The notes below the pieces were generated by a model. That model was not told the origin of the DNA. It worked only from the letters and a program-made list of their open reading frames with translations, and made no database searches. Made by a program: the position numbers and the translations under genes. This document shows, piece after piece, positions 8,094-17,428 of a stretch of 64,000 nucleotides of DNA (its first letter is position 1; each line of letters starts with the position of its first letter). The DNA is from Spartobacteria bacterium (GTDB lineage Bacteria > Verrucomicrobiota > Verrucomicrobiia > Chthoniobacterales > UBA10450), in NCBI GenBank assembly GCA_003167365.1, contig PMTM01000012.1, positions 159,928 to 223,927 on the forward strand, read 5' to 3'.

Positions 8094-9029
8094 GTGACGA
8101 CGAGCATCTGGTTTTGGATCGCCTTTCACTTGGGCGTTTTTCTCGCGTTGACCGTCGATCTTGTCAGTTTCAAGCGGCGGGACCGCGAGTTGTCCATGCG
8201 TGCGGCTGCACAGCGAAGTCTTCTCTGGATAGCACTGTCGCTCGCTTTCAACCTCCTGGTCGCGCACATAAAAGGAGCGGAACACGGCCTCGATTTTCTC
8301 ACTGGCTACCTCATCGAGTACTCGCTGAGCGTCGATAACATTTTCGTTTTCGTCTTAATCTTTGCCTATTTCCGGGTCTCCGGCCGCGCGCAGCATCGCG
8401 TTCTGGTTTGGGGGATTCTCGGCGCGCTCATCATGCGTGGTCTCATGATTTTGCTCGGGGTTACGCTGGTCGCGCGTTTTCATTTTGTTTTGTACATCTT
8501 CGGAATCTTCCTTGTCATTACTGCATTTCGAATGTTCTTTGCGAAGCATCCCCAACCCGATTTCGGGAACAGTTTTGTGATGCGGCTCTGCCGAAAGTGG
8601 ATCCGCGTGACGCCCGATTTCGACGGCGAGAACTTTACCGCCAAGATCGACGATCGCTGGATGTTTACGCCGCTCGTTCTCGTTCTCATAGTGATCGACG
8701 TGATGGATCTTGTTCTCGCGGTCGATTCCATTCCCGCGGTCTTCGCGATCACGCAGGATCCCTTCATTGTTTATACGTCGAACATTTGCGCCATCCTCGG
8801 TTTGCGATCGCTTTACTTTCTTGTCGCCAATTTGATCGACCGTTTCATTTATTTGAAAACCGGCCTGGCGATCATTCTCGGATTCGTCGGCGTCAAAATG
8901 ATCATGGCGGATTTCTTCCCGCTTCCGAATGGACTGTCGCTCATCCTCATTATCCTCGTTCTCGCAATTACGATTACGGCCTCAATGATCGCGACAAAGA
9001 AGCGGGCAGTCGCGGAGAATCAAGAATGA
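8094..9029 (+). CDS. TerC/Alx-family integral membrane protein
   Basis: A 311-residue polytopic protein. YLIEYSLSVDNIFVFVLIF and VIDVMDLVLAVDSIPAVFAI are the paired acidic membrane motifs of the TerC family (SVDN and VDSIPA). Related proteins export Mn2+ or are linked to tellurite and alkaline stress. It starts at GTG. I searched the leader for a yybP-ykoY-type riboswitch, common before such genes, and saw none. It lies divergent to the GreA-type gene. Confidence 0.88.
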   Translation: MTTSIWFWIAFHLGVFLALTVDLVSFKRRDRELSMRAAAQRSLLWIALSLAFNLLVAHIKGAEHGLDFLTGYLIEYSLSVDNIFVFVLIFAYFRVSGRAQHRVLVWGILGALIMRGLMILLGVTLVARFHFVLYIFGIFLVITAFRMFFAKHPQPDFGNSFVMRLCRKWIRVTPDFDGENFTAKIDDRWMFTPLVLVLIVIDVMDLVLAVDSIPAVFAITQDPFIVYTSNICAILGLRSLYFLVANLIDRFIYLKTGLAIILGFVGVKMIMADFFPLPNGLSLILIILVLAITITASMIATKKRAVAENQE

Positions 9030-9077
9030 AGCGTTGATTTCGCGCTTCAAATGTTGTTTAACTAATCGGCGCCCCCC

Positions 9078-9482
9078 ATGAAGAACTTTATCGCCCTCCT
9101 GCTCGCGTTCGGTCTGGCGCGCACTGTCGCTGCCGACATTCAAGACCCGCCGTCGAATGATTATGGACCGACGCGCAAACTCGGCCGCGGTCTTTCAAAT
9201 TTTTTCCTCGCGCCAGCGGAGATTCCGGTGACGATCGCGAAGATCAACAAGGACGAAGGTAACGCCGCGGCCGCCGGATACGGCGTGGCGCGCGGACTTG
9301 GGCGTGCCGCCACGCGGCACATCGCGGGTTTTCTCGAGATCGTGCTCTGGCCTATTCCGGCCTGGCGTCAAAGTTATTATCCTTTGCTGCGAAGCGATGT
9401 TCCGTGGATCCACGCCGGCTACCAAGAATTTTCGCCCGAGCTCGGGAATGAATCGAAATATCCCTACGTGCGGGATTATTAA
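9078..9482 (+). CDS. exosortase system-associated protein, TIGR04073-like
   Basis: A 134-residue secreted protein with a signal peptide (MKNFIALLLAFGLARTVAA). The motif RKLGRGLSNFFLAPAEIP, followed by a Gly/Ala-rich segment and GLGRAATRHIAGFLEIVLWP, is characteristic of the TIGR04073 family found mainly in Verrucomicrobia. Function unknown. A PEP-CTERM-like substrate at 18702 fits this context, although no exosortase gene is seen in the window. Confidence 0.7.
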   Translation: MKNFIALLLAFGLARTVAADIQDPPSNDYGPTRKLGRGLSNFFLAPAEIPVTIAKINKDEGNAAAAGYGVARGLGRAATRHIAGFLEIVLWPIPAWRQSYYPLLRSDVPWIHAGYQEFSPELGNESKYPYVRDY

Positions 9483-9490
9483 TCGACGCA

Positions 9491-9512
9491 TGTCGATCTA
9501 AAAAAAGATCGA
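9491..9512. terminator. hairpin built from an inverted pair of the AGATCGACA motif
   Basis: TCGATCT and AGATCGA form a perfect 7-bp stem around an all-A loop, 10 bases after the stop of the preceding gene. The left arm is part of a full TGTCGATCT motif. Placement suggests transcription termination, although no T-run follows on the plus strand. Confidence 0.45.
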
Positions 9513-9576
9513 GCTAGATTTAGTCAATCCACGGTTGACCACGCTGCGAAGCGAAGTAGAGGTAGAGCGATTTCCC

Positions 9577-11622
9577 ATGGCGCGTGCGCTGAAATCGCGG
9601 CTCGTTCGGACATTGCCGGCCATCGGTATCCTGACCGTTGTCTACTTCGCCACCGGCAAGCTTGCCCTAAAGCTCGCATTCTTAAACGCCAGCACTTCAC
9701 CGGTGTGGCCGCCCGCGGGCATCGCGCTCGCTGCGTTGCTCGTGTTCGGTTATCGAACATGGCCGGGCATTTTTCTTGGCGCCTTCCTTGTCAATCTCAC
9801 GATCACCCACAACGTCGCCACGTCCCTGTGCATCGCGACCGGGAATACACTTGAAGCTGTATGTTGCGTCTGGCTCGTGAACCGTTTTGCCAGTGGCACG
9901 CGTGTTTTTGATCGGGCACAAGACGTCTTCAAGTTCGCTTTCGCGGTAATGATCGGCACGGTCGTCAGTCCAACCTTTGGCGCAACCAGTCTTGCACTTG
10001 GCGGGTTTGCGAACTGGGCTCATTACGGCGCCATCTGGTTGACATGGTGGCTGGGCGACACGACCGGCGATTTGGTCGTCGCGCCATTAATCATTCTCTG
10101 GAGCATCACTCCAACCTGGCGATTGAATCACCGGGAAACCGCCGAGGTCATCCTGCTCTTGATTCTATTGGCGTTTCTGGGCGAAACGGTTTTTGGTGGA
10201 TGGCTTCCCATTTCGGCGAAAAACTATCCGATCTCATTCATTTGCGGACCGATTGTGATCTGGACAGCTTTCCGCTTCGCGCAACGCGAAACCGCCACGG
10301 GCATCTTCATTCTCTCGGCCATTGCCATTTGGGGCACGCTTCGCCATCTTGGCCCGTTCATCATGGAAACGCAAAATCAGTCGCTGCTTATCCTGCAAAC
10401 TTCGACGGCGGTGCTGGCTATCACCGCGATGGCGCTGGCTGCGGGCGTGGCTGAGCGGCGACGCGCCGAAGAAGCCATCGAGCAGCAGAAAGCGACTGTC
10501 GAAGCGGCGAACAGAACGAAAGATAATTTCCTCGCGATGCTGTCGCACGAACTGCGCACGCCGCTCACGCCCGTTCTCGCGGCGGTGGACGTATTGGAAA
10601 CCGAACCCACACAATCCGAAGATTCCAAAGCCGCGCTGGCCATGATCCGCCGCAATGTCGAGTTGGAAAGCCAGCTCATCGACGACCTGCTCGATCTCAC
10701 CCGGATCACACGAGACAAATTGCAGTTGAAGTTCGATCCGATCGACGCGCATCAGGCGATCACCAACGTCGTGGAAATTTGCGCCACGGAGACGGCCGCG
10801 AGAAAACTTCGGGTCAATCTCGACTTGCGGGCCGGCGCTCATCACGTCGCTGCGGACACAACAAAGTTCCAACAGATCATTTGGAACCTATTGAAGAATG
10901 CGATCAAGTTCACCCGCGAAGACGGCGAGATTTCGATTTCATCGGTAAATCCGGCGCCGCAAACTTTGGCCATCTCAATGCGCGACACAGGCGTCGGCAT
11001 CGAACCGGAGGTCATGGAGCGAATGTTCAATCCCTTCGAACAAGGCGATCGTTCCTTCCAGCGCGGTTTTGGCGGTCTCGGTTTGGGACTCGCGATCTCT
11101 AAATCGCTCGCACAAGCGCATGGCGGTACGCTCGATGCCCAAAGCGAGGGTCCCGGTAGCGGATCGACATTTACTCTCACAATCAAAACTGTGCCGCCGC
11201 GCCAGCGCGCAACGCGGTTCCCAAGAGCAAGCGCCGAATCGCCGCCACGTCCTCTTCGAATTCTGCTGGTGGACGATCATCAAGACACTTGCTCGGCGCT
11301 GGAAAGATTGCTTACCCGGCGCGGCCATCTCGTCGCGCCGATGCACAACATGCGCTCGGCCATGGAGGCAGGCGCGCGAAATCAATTCGATCTGCTCATC
11401 AGCGATATCGCGCTGCCCGATGGCAGCGGCACGGAACTAATGACTTGCCTCCACGCCATTTCGGGGATTCGCGGAATTGCCATCAGCGGCTTCGGAATGA
11501 ATGGCGACATCCAAAAAAGTTTGCAGGCCGGCTTTTCCGAACATCTCGTCAAACCGGTGAAACTCGAACGGTTGGAAGCGGCCATCGAGTCGGTCATGCG
11601 GAGCGAAACTGTTTCGTCCTGA
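9577..11622 (+). CDS. MASE1-domain hybrid sensor histidine kinase with receiver
   Basis: About 681 residues. An N-terminal MASE1-type membrane sensor has about eight segments, with motifs SPVWPPAGIALAALL and WWLGDTTGDLVVAPL. A short coiled linker leads to HisKA with the phospho-acceptor motif SHELRTPLTPVL. The HATPase_c domain has an N-box (IIWNLLKNAIKF), DTGVGIEP and GLGLAISK. The C-terminal receiver has acidic VDDH, phosphorylatable D in ISDIALPDGSG, and K in LVKPVKL. MASE1 ligands are unknown. The ATG at 9577 is preferred to a TTG at 9535. No partner regulator is adjacent. Confidence 0.88.
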   Translation: MARALKSRLVRTLPAIGILTVVYFATGKLALKLAFLNASTSPVWPPAGIALAALLVFGYRTWPGIFLGAFLVNLTITHNVATSLCIATGNTLEAVCCVWLVNRFASGTRVFDRAQDVFKFAFAVMIGTVVSPTFGATSLALGGFANWAHYGAIWLTWWLGDTTGDLVVAPLIILWSITPTWRLNHRETAEVILLLILLAFLGETVFGGWLPISAKNYPISFICGPIVIWTAFRFAQRETATGIFILSAIAIWGTLRHLGPFIMETQNQSLLILQTSTAVLAITAMALAAGVAERRRAEEAIEQQKATVEAANRTKDNFLAMLSHELRTPLTPVLAAVDVLETEPTQSEDSKAALAMIRRNVELESQLIDDLLDLTRITRDKLQLKFDPIDAHQAITNVVEICATETAARKLRVNLDLRAGAHHVAADTTKFQQIIWNLLKNAIKFTREDGEISISSVNPAPQTLAISMRDTGVGIEPEVMERMFNPFEQGDRSFQRGFGGLGLGLAISKSLAQAHGGTLDAQSEGPGSGSTFTLTIKTVPPRQRATRFPRASAESPPRPLRILLVDDHQDTCSALERLLTRRGHLVAPMHNMRSAMEAGARNQFDLLISDIALPDGSGTELMTCLHAISGIRGIAISGFGMNGDIQKSLQAGFSEHLVKPVKLERLEAAIESVMRSETVSS

Positions 11623-11642
11623 GACCTGGCGAGCATCTTCCA

Positions 11643-12710
11643 TTGCGCATTGTCGATCTAACCATCGAAGATATCGCCTTTGGCGGAAAGGGCGTCGCGC
11701 GGGAAAACGGCAGAGTCATCTTCATCCCATTCACCATCGAAGGCGAGAAAATCTCCGCCGAGATCGTGCGCGAAAAGAAACAATTCGCCGAGGCCGAGCT
11801 TGTCGATCTTCGCGAAAGCTCGCCGCATCGCGTCCAGTCCGAATGCCCTTACTTCGGTCGATGCGGCGGTTGCAGTTATCAGCACATCGATTACGAACAT
11901 CAGCTCGCCATTAAGTCGCGACAGGTTCGCGTCGTTCTGCGGCGAATCGGAAAACTAAAAGACCTTCCGATGCGGCCGATTGTCCCCTCGCCCACCCCCT
12001 ATGGTTATCGAAATCGAATCACGGTCCACGTCCAGGATGGAGTGGTCGGATTTTTCCGGCGCGACTCTCATCGTTTGATCGATATCGAACGTTGTCCGAT
12101 CGCGATGGAAAAAGTTAACCGCGCATTGGACGAGTTGCGGGCGCAGAATGTACGCGACGGACATTACACTTTGCGCGCTGAGCGTGGCCCGCGCGTCTTT
12201 TCCCAGGCAAATGATGTGGTCGCGAACGCATTGCGCGAATCGATTGTGAAGATGATCCCAACCGATCAGGAATTGTTGATCGATGCTTATTGCGGCGCGG
12301 GATTTTTTGCGAAAGCACTGCTCGATAAATTCCAGCGCGTCATTGGAATCGATTGGGACAGGTTCGCGATCGAGTTGGCGACAAATAATGCCAGCGCAAA
12401 AGAAACTTACATAGCCGGCGATATTGAAGTGGAACTAAGGGGTGCGTTAAGACCTACGTCTGGTGCAAGTGCTCCGGATAAAACGACAGTGATTGTCGAT
12501 CCTCCGGCCAGCGGTCTAACTGCAAACATTAGAAAAGTGCTTGTCGATCTTGCACCGGCAACGCTTATTTATGTTTCCTGCAACCCACCGACACTCGCGC
12601 GCGATCTTGCAGAACTGCAGCAGACATTTGCAATCGCCTCCATCACACCGCTCGACATGTTTCCGCAGACCGCCGAGATAGAAGTTGCGGTCCATTTGCA
12701 AGCGTCTTAA
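11643..12710 (+). CDS. TrmA/RlmD-family RNA (uracil-C5)-methyltransferase
   Basis: A 355-residue SAM-dependent enzyme that makes 5-methyluridine, probably in 23S rRNA; the exact target cannot be read. The N-terminal TRAM domain is IVDLTIEDIAFGGKGVAREN. An iron-sulphur motif reads CPYFGRCGGC. The SAM site is DAYCGAGFFA, with VIVDPPASG and the catalytic Cys in YVSCNPPTLARDL. The frame stays open upstream into the kinase gene, but the TRAM domain begins right after the TTG at 11643, which I take as the start. That start lies inside a copy of the TTGTCGATCT motif. Confidence 0.85.
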   Translation: MRIVDLTIEDIAFGGKGVARENGRVIFIPFTIEGEKISAEIVREKKQFAEAELVDLRESSPHRVQSECPYFGRCGGCSYQHIDYEHQLAIKSRQVRVVLRRIGKLKDLPMRPIVPSPTPYGYRNRITVHVQDGVVGFFRRDSHRLIDIERCPIAMEKVNRALDELRAQNVRDGHYTLRAERGPRVFSQANDVVANALRESIVKMIPTDQELLIDAYCGAGFFAKALLDKFQRVIGIDWDRFAIELATNNASAKETYIAGDIEVELRGALRPTSGASAPDKTTVIVDPPASGLTANIRKVLVDLAPATLIYVSCNPPTLARDLAELQQTFAIASITPLDMFPQTAEIEVAVHLQAS

Positions 12711-12777
12711 GCGGCAGCCTCGTAAGAAAGAACTTGTCACCCATCGAGCCTGCAATGAAGAGTCACAGCCGATAGCG

Positions 12778-14676
12778 ATGGCTGATTTAATTGTCACGGA
12801 GACCGCAGGTGTGCATCGCCCGCGGAACTTGGATTGGAAACGCGCGGCCGCTCTGCTTTACGGGGATTGGGGCACGAGCAAGGCCTACGTCATTGGCCTG
12901 GCTTTCGTCGCGGCCGGCTTCTCCTCATTTCCGATTATTCTCGCCGTCTGCGTGTTGACCGGTTTGGTCGGAATCAATTACGCGGTCATCTGCCGTTATT
13001 TTCCAGATGGCGGCGGCGTTTACTCTGCGGCGCGTTCGCAGGGCCGATTGCTCGCGGTGGTGGGAGCGTTGCTGCTGGTGGCCGATCTTACCGTGACCGC
13101 GGCGCTGAGCGGCTGGTCGGCTTTGACCTATGTTATTTCCGGCGCCGAGGGCATTTCCTGGCTGAAATTTCTCAAAGACCACATTGCGTTCACGACGATT
13201 GGAGTGCTGCTCTTAATTGGGTTCATTAATTGGTTCGGCCCGAAACACTCTGGCAGTTTGGCCGTGGTCCTTGCCGTGCCGACTGTGATCGTAGTTGTGG
13301 CGTTGATCGCTGTCAGTGCGCCACATCTTACGACGCATTTTCTCGAGCCACGCCATGAAAGCCTCAGCATGCTCTGGGTTCAGTTTGTCGGCGTGATTCT
13401 CGCGCTCTCGGGAGTGGAGGCGATCGCGAATCTCACCGGCGTAATGAAACTCGATCCCGGCTCGGGTCATGACAAACCAAGTGTCGCGCGGGAATCGATC
13501 AAAGCGATCACGCCCGTGGCCATCGAAGTTGTGCTCGGTACGGCCCTGCTCGGGTGGGCCATGCTCTCGCTGCCCAGTGTCTTGCAGAAGACGCTTGGGC
13601 TAACCAGCCGGAGCGACATCTCGGCCGCGCTGACCAAGCGGCACGAGGACATGCTGCGGTTCATCGCCGAACAATTTGGAACCGCGTCGTTTGGAATATG
13701 GTTTGGTCAAGCGTTCGGATGGGTGGTCGGCATTGTGTTTTTGCTGCTGCTGTTGAGCGCCGCTAACACCGCGATCGTGGCGATGATCGGTTTACTTTAC
13801 ATGACGGCACGCGATGGGGAAATGCCGCCGCAATTCAAACGCTTGAATCGACATGGCGTGCCGCTATATCCGCTCCTTATCGCGGTCGGTCTCCCGGTTG
13901 TCGTGCTGCTGACCGCGACGAGTTTCGAAGGACTCGCCGGTTTGTATGCCATCGGCGTGGTCGGCGCCATTACCGTCAATCTGGGTTCGTGCACGTTCAA
14001 TCGCGCCATCGGCTTCACCTGGTACGATCGCGCGCTGTTTGGCGTCACGTTTACCATTCTATTTTGTGTCGAGATAACCCTGGCCCAGACAAAACATGAA
14101 GCTCTTTTCTTCGTTGTTTGCGTGCTCGGAATTGGTCTCGCGTTGCGCGCATGGACGCAGAAGCGCGCCGGCTTCACCACGCTTACCGTCACTCGTCAGG
14201 TCGCCGCAATGGTAACGCCGGACCTCGTCGCGACGATGCAACCCCGCTTGCAGGAAGGCCAGAAAATCATGGTCGCGGCGCGCGGCATCACCCCCGTCCT
14301 CAGCTTCGCGCTCGATGAAGCGCAACTGCGCAAAGCAACGTTGTGCGTGCTCTACGTGAAAGAGATCGCCGTGTTTTATGGCGGTGGCCCGGCTCAGGTC
14401 GCTCGATCGCGCTGGCAAGAAAATCCGGAAGCGAACGCGATCATGTCGCTAATGCTAAAGCTTGGCGCCGAGCGCAACATTTCGGTTCTTCCCGTTTACG
14501 CTGTCAGCGAAGACACCGCTTCGACGATTCTCGATCTTTCGGCCACGATGGGCGTCGATTACCTCATCATCGGAGCATCGCAACGTCCAGCCCTTGCGAA
14601 ACTGCTCCGTGGCAGCGTGGCCACGAATGTCGCGCAACAACTGCCGGACTCGATTCGCCTTTTGATTTTCGGCTGA
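12778..14676 (+). CDS. APC-family amino acid permease with C-terminal universal stress (USP) domain
   Basis: 632 residues. The first 460 form an APC transporter with about 12 membrane segments. GDWGTSKAYVIGLAFVAAGF is the first helix and the conserved FPDGGGVYSAAR loop follows helix 2. The last 170 residues form a UspA-like nucleotide-binding domain, ending in DYLIIGASQRPALAKLLRGS and VAQQLP, which resembles the G-2X-G-9X-(S/T) ATP-binding signature. The USP domain probably regulates transport. Substrate unknown. The ATG at 12778 is chosen because the open frame upstream overlaps the methyltransferase gene. Confidence 0.82.
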   Translation: MADLIVTETAGVHRPRNLDWKRAAALLYGDWGTSKAYVIGLAFVAAGFSSFPIILAVCVLTGLVGINYAVICRYFPDGGGVYSAARSQGRLLAVVGALLLVADLTVTAALSGWSALTYVISGAEGISWLKFLKDHIAFTTIGVLLLIGFINWFGPKHSGSLAVVLAVPTVIVVVALIAVSAPHLTTHFLEPRHESLSMLWVQFVGVILALSGVEAIANLTGVMKLDPGSGHDKPSVARESIKAITPVAIEVVLGTALLGWAMLSLPSVLQKTLGLTSRSDISAALTKRHEDMLRFIAEQFGTASFGIWFGQAFGWVVGIVFLLLLLSAANTAIVAMIGLLYMTARDGEMPPQFKRLNRHGVPLYPLLIAVGLPVVVLLTATSFEGLAGLYAIGVVGAITVNLGSCTFNRAIGFTWYDRALFGVTFTILFCVEITLAQTKHEALFFVVCVLGIGLALRAWTQKRAGFTTLTVTRQVAAMVTPDLVATMQPRLQEGQKIMVAARGITPVLSFALDEAQLRKATLCVLYVKEIAVFYGGGPAQVARSRWQENPEANAIMSLMLKLGAERNISVLPVYAVSEDTASTILDLSATMGVDYLIIGASQRPALAKLLRGSVATNVAQQLPDSIRLLIFG

Positions 14677-14690
14677 GCCCTTCAGAATTC

Positions 14691-14726
14691 GACATTGGGC
14701 GTTGGGCGTTCGACGTTCGGCGTTCT
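14691..14726. repeat. heptanucleotide micro-repeat upstream of serA
   Basis: A run of near-identical 7-base units, GTTGGGC, GTTCGAC, GTTCGGC, GTTCTC, preceded by CATTGGGC, ends 10 bases before the serA start codon. It keeps the upstream frame open and would add a spurious N-terminus to SerA. Confidence 0.6.
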
Positions 14727-14735
14727 CTTTTTCAT

Positions 14736-16328
14736 ATGAGCCTGCCGAAAGTTCTCGTCGCCGATTCCATTTCACAGAGCGGAGTTGACGAGCTTTCGCG
14801 CGACGGCGCCCTGGATGTTGTGGTGCAAACAAACTTGGGCGCCGCGAAGCTGCTCGAGATCATTCCGGAGTTCAGCGCCCTCGTCGTCCGCAGCCAAACC
14901 AAAGTGACGGCGGAAATCTTAAACGCCGGGAGCAAACTGCGCGTAGTCGGTCGCGCGGGCGTCGGCGTAGACAATGTCGATGTTGAAACCGCGACGCGGC
15001 GCGGCATCATCGTCTTGAATGCACCCGGCGGAAATACAGTGTCGACGGCCGAGCACGCGTTTTCGCTTTTGCTTTGCGTCGCGCGCAAAATTCCGCCAGC
15101 CGAGGCGAGCGTGCGCGCCGGCAATTGGGACCGCAAGAATTTCGAAGGCGTCGAGCTCTATAATAAAACTCTCGGCGTTATCGGAATGGGACGCATTGGC
15201 AGTGAGCTCAGTCGCCGCGCTATTGCTTTCGGCATGCGCGTCGTGGCTTACGATCCATATCTTTCCGCGACACGCGCCCGCAGTTTGCAAGTCGAGCTCG
15301 TCGATGAGCTCGACGATTTGCTCGCCAGCGCGGATTTCATTTCGCTGCATACGCCGTTGACCGCGGAGACGCATCACCTTGTCGATCTTGCGCGGTTGCG
15401 AAAAACCAAACGTGGCGTGCGCATTATCAACTGCGCGCGCGGCGGATTAATCGACGAAACCGCTCTCGCAGCCGCTCTGCAAGATCGACACGTTGCTGGC
15501 GCGGCGCTCGATGTTTTCGAAACGGAACCATTGCCGGCTGATTCGCCATTGCGCAGTGCGCCGAATCTGGTGCTCACTCCACATCTCGGCGCCTCCACCG
15601 CCGAAGCGCAAGAAAGCGTCGGGATCGAGATCGCCCAATCGATTCGCGCCGCACTGCTCGAAGGAACCATTCGTAACGCGGTGAACATGCCGAATCTCGA
15701 CGCCAAGACGTTGTCGATCGTCGGACCACATCTGCGTTTCGGCGAAAAGCTCGGGAAATTTTTGTCGCAAATCGCACCGAAACGCGTGGATGCCTTGAAC
15801 ATCAATTACAGCGGCAAAGTGAACGAAGTCGATACCACTGCGATCACCCGCTCAGTCCTGAAAGGATTTTTGCAAACCGCCGGTGGTAGCGATGTAAACG
15901 AAGTGAACGCGCCCGCTTTCGCGGAAAGTCTCGGCTTGCAGATCAGCGAGTCGCGTCTGAGCGCGCCCGGCGATTACACCGACATGCTCGAATTATCCGC
16001 CGCCGCTGAGGGGAAAACCGTTTCCGTCGGCGGCGCATTCTTCGGCGCCACGCCGCGAATTGTCAGCATCAATAGCCGTCCGGTCGAAGCACGACCGCAC
16101 GGCGTCGTCCTCGTCCTCGAAAACAGCGATCGTCCCGGAATGGTCGGGCGCATCGGTAGTATGCTCGGCGATCACGGCGTAAACATCGCGACCATGTCGT
16201 TGAGCCGAAACCAAGCCGGCGGCACCGCGTTAACCGTTCTGAATCTCGATACTGCGCCCGGCGAAAACTTGCTCGCCGAAATTCGCGCCAGCGAAGACAT
16301 TCGCTCCGCGCAAGTAATCGAACTGTAG
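14736..16328 (+). CDS. serA: D-3-phosphoglycerate dehydrogenase
   Basis: 530 residues, the length of the long SerA type. It oxidises 3-phosphoglycerate with NAD+, the first step of serine synthesis. An N-terminal catalytic half (VLVADSISQSGVDEL) is followed by the NAD-binding GMGRIGSE. Catalytic residues are the R in NCARGGLIDE, the E region in DVFETEPL, and H in LTPHLGAST. An intervening ASB-type domain (about 320-450) precedes a C-terminal ACT domain (VLENSDRPGMVGRIGS) for feedback control. The ATG at 14736 matches the family start. Its stop codon abuts a cruciform repeat. Confidence 0.93.
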   Translation: MSLPKVLVADSISQSGVDELSRDGALDVVVQTNLGAAKLLEIIPEFSALVVRSQTKVTAEILNAGSKLRVVGRAGVGVDNVDVETATRRGIIVLNAPGGNTVSTAEHAFSLLLCVARKIPPAEASVRAGNWDRKNFEGVELYNKTLGVIGMGRIGSELSRRAIAFGMRVVAYDPYLSATRARSLQVELVDELDDLLASADFISLHTPLTAETHHLVDLARLRKTKRGVRIINCARGGLIDETALAAALQDRHVAGAALDVFETEPLPADSPLRSAPNLVLTPHLGASTAEAQESVGIEIAQSIRAALLEGTIRNAVNMPNLDAKTLSIVGPHLRFGEKLGKFLSQIAPKRVDALNINYSGKVNEVDTTAITRSVLKGFLQTAGGSDVNEVNAPAFAESLGLQISESRLSAPGDYTDMLELSAAAEGKTVSVGGAFFGATPRIVSINSRPVEARPHGVVLVLENSDRPGMVGRIGSMLGDHGVNIATMSLSRNQAGGTALTVLNLDTAPGENLLAEIRASEDIRSAQVIEL

Positions 16329-16418
16329 GTGGATTGAGCAAGTCCCTTGCTCGATGTTGGAAGATGACGGCGCAGCCGCTAATCAATTAACATCGCGCGA
16401 CGGAGCGCGCGATCCACC
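16328..16418. repeat. 91-base cruciform repeat element
   Basis: Outer arms GGTGGAT (16328) and ATCCACC (16412-16418) enclose two hairpins: a perfect GAGCAAG-TCC-CTTGCTC at 16336-16352, and a GC-rich hairpin built on CGCGC/GCGCG around 16393-16411. An inner CGATGTT/AACATCG pair adds a third stem. It has the look of a mobile REP/MITE-type element. Confidence 0.6.
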
Positions 16419-16471
16419 ATGAGTGCGGCATTGGCCAGTTGCTCTGCCGACTGAATCGCACAATGTGATGA

Positions 16472-17428
16472 ATGCCGGAGCCGAAAAGAATCTCGATCAT
16501 TCTCGCGTTCGGCGGGATCTATCTGATTTGGGGTTCGACTTATCTCGGGATTCTTTTCGCTATTCAATCGATCCCGCCGCTACTGATGGCGGGCACGCGA
16601 TTTCTTCTCGCCGGCCTCATCTTGTACGCGGGAGCACGCATCAGCGGCGCACCGCGTTCGCCACGGGCTGACTGGCGAACGGCGTTGATCGTCGGCGCGT
16701 GTTTGCTCCTCGGGGGCAACGGCGGGGTCACGCTGGCGGAACAATATGTGCCTTCCGGAGTCGCCGCGCTGCTGGTCGCCACGGTTCCGATTTACATCGC
16801 ACTGTTGAGTTGGTTCTTTGGAATGTCCAAACGGCCGAGTGCGATCACATGGGCGGGATTGGCTGGCGGCTTTGTGGGAGTCGGTGTGCTGATCGGCCCA
16901 ACGCTACGTTTTTCGACAACGGGCGAGTCACCGCATGCGTGGATCGGAATAACGATTCTGCTTTGTTCGTCGCTGATCTGGTCTGCGGGCTCGCTTTATT
17001 CGCGCACGGCCAAGCATTCCTCGTCGCCGTTTCTCGCGGCTGGTCAGCAGATGCTTTGCGGCGGCGTGCTTTTGCTTATCGCGGGAATCGCGACCGGCGA
17101 GTTGCGCCACTTCGATCCGCGGCAGATCACCATGCAATCGTTCGGCGCGTTCGTTTATCTGGTGTTGATCGGCGGGATCATCGGCTACGTCTCGTATGCC
17201 TGGCTGCTGCGTCATTGCGAACCGGCGAAGGTGGCGACGTATGCGTATGTGAATCCGATCGTGGCTGTATTTCTCGGCACTGCTTTCGCGGGAGAGACTC
17301 TGACGTTGCGCACGCTGGTTGGTGCGGGATTGATTATCGGCTCAGTCGCGGTTGTAATCATGGCACAACAGATGAAAGCGAAAACTTATTCGATCCCTGC
17401 GATCATTGAACCAGCCGATTGTGCATGA
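16472..17428 (+). CDS. EamA/DMT-family transporter
   Basis: A 318-residue inner-membrane protein with ten predicted helices in two EamA repeats. The N-terminal repeat begins ILAFGGIYLIWGSTYLGI and carries the conserved ..PPLLMAGTRFLLAG; the second contains YAYVNPIVAVFLGTAFAGE, a signature of the family. Members export amino acids or other small metabolites; the substrate is unknown here. Its stop codon overlaps the start of the next gene (ATGA), so the two are probably translationally coupled. Confidence 0.88.
   Translation: MPEPKRISIILAFGGIYLIWGSTYLGILFAIQSIPPLLMAGTRFLLAGLILYAGARISGAPRSPRADWRTALIVGACLLLGGNGGVTLAEQYVPSGVAALLVATVPIYIALLSWFFGMSKRPSAITWAGLAGGFVGVGVLIGPTLRFSTTGESPHAWIGITILLCSSLIWSAGSLYSRTAKHSSSPFLAAGQQMLCGGVLLLIAGIATGELRHFDPRQITMQSFGAFVYLVLIGGIIGYVSYAWLLRHCEPAKVATYAYVNPIVAVFLGTAFAGETLTLRTLVGAGLIIGSVAVVIMAQQMKAKTYSIPAIIEPADCA

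Noticed and set aside
11289-11642. A 118-codon upstream extension of the RNA methyltransferase
   Set aside because: It overlaps the receiver domain of the kinase in another frame, and the TRAM domain begins right after the TTG at 11643.
14343-14735. A 131-codon upstream extension of SerA
   Set aside because: It is a shadow of the permease USP domain plus a micro-repeat; the SerA family N-terminus begins at 14736.
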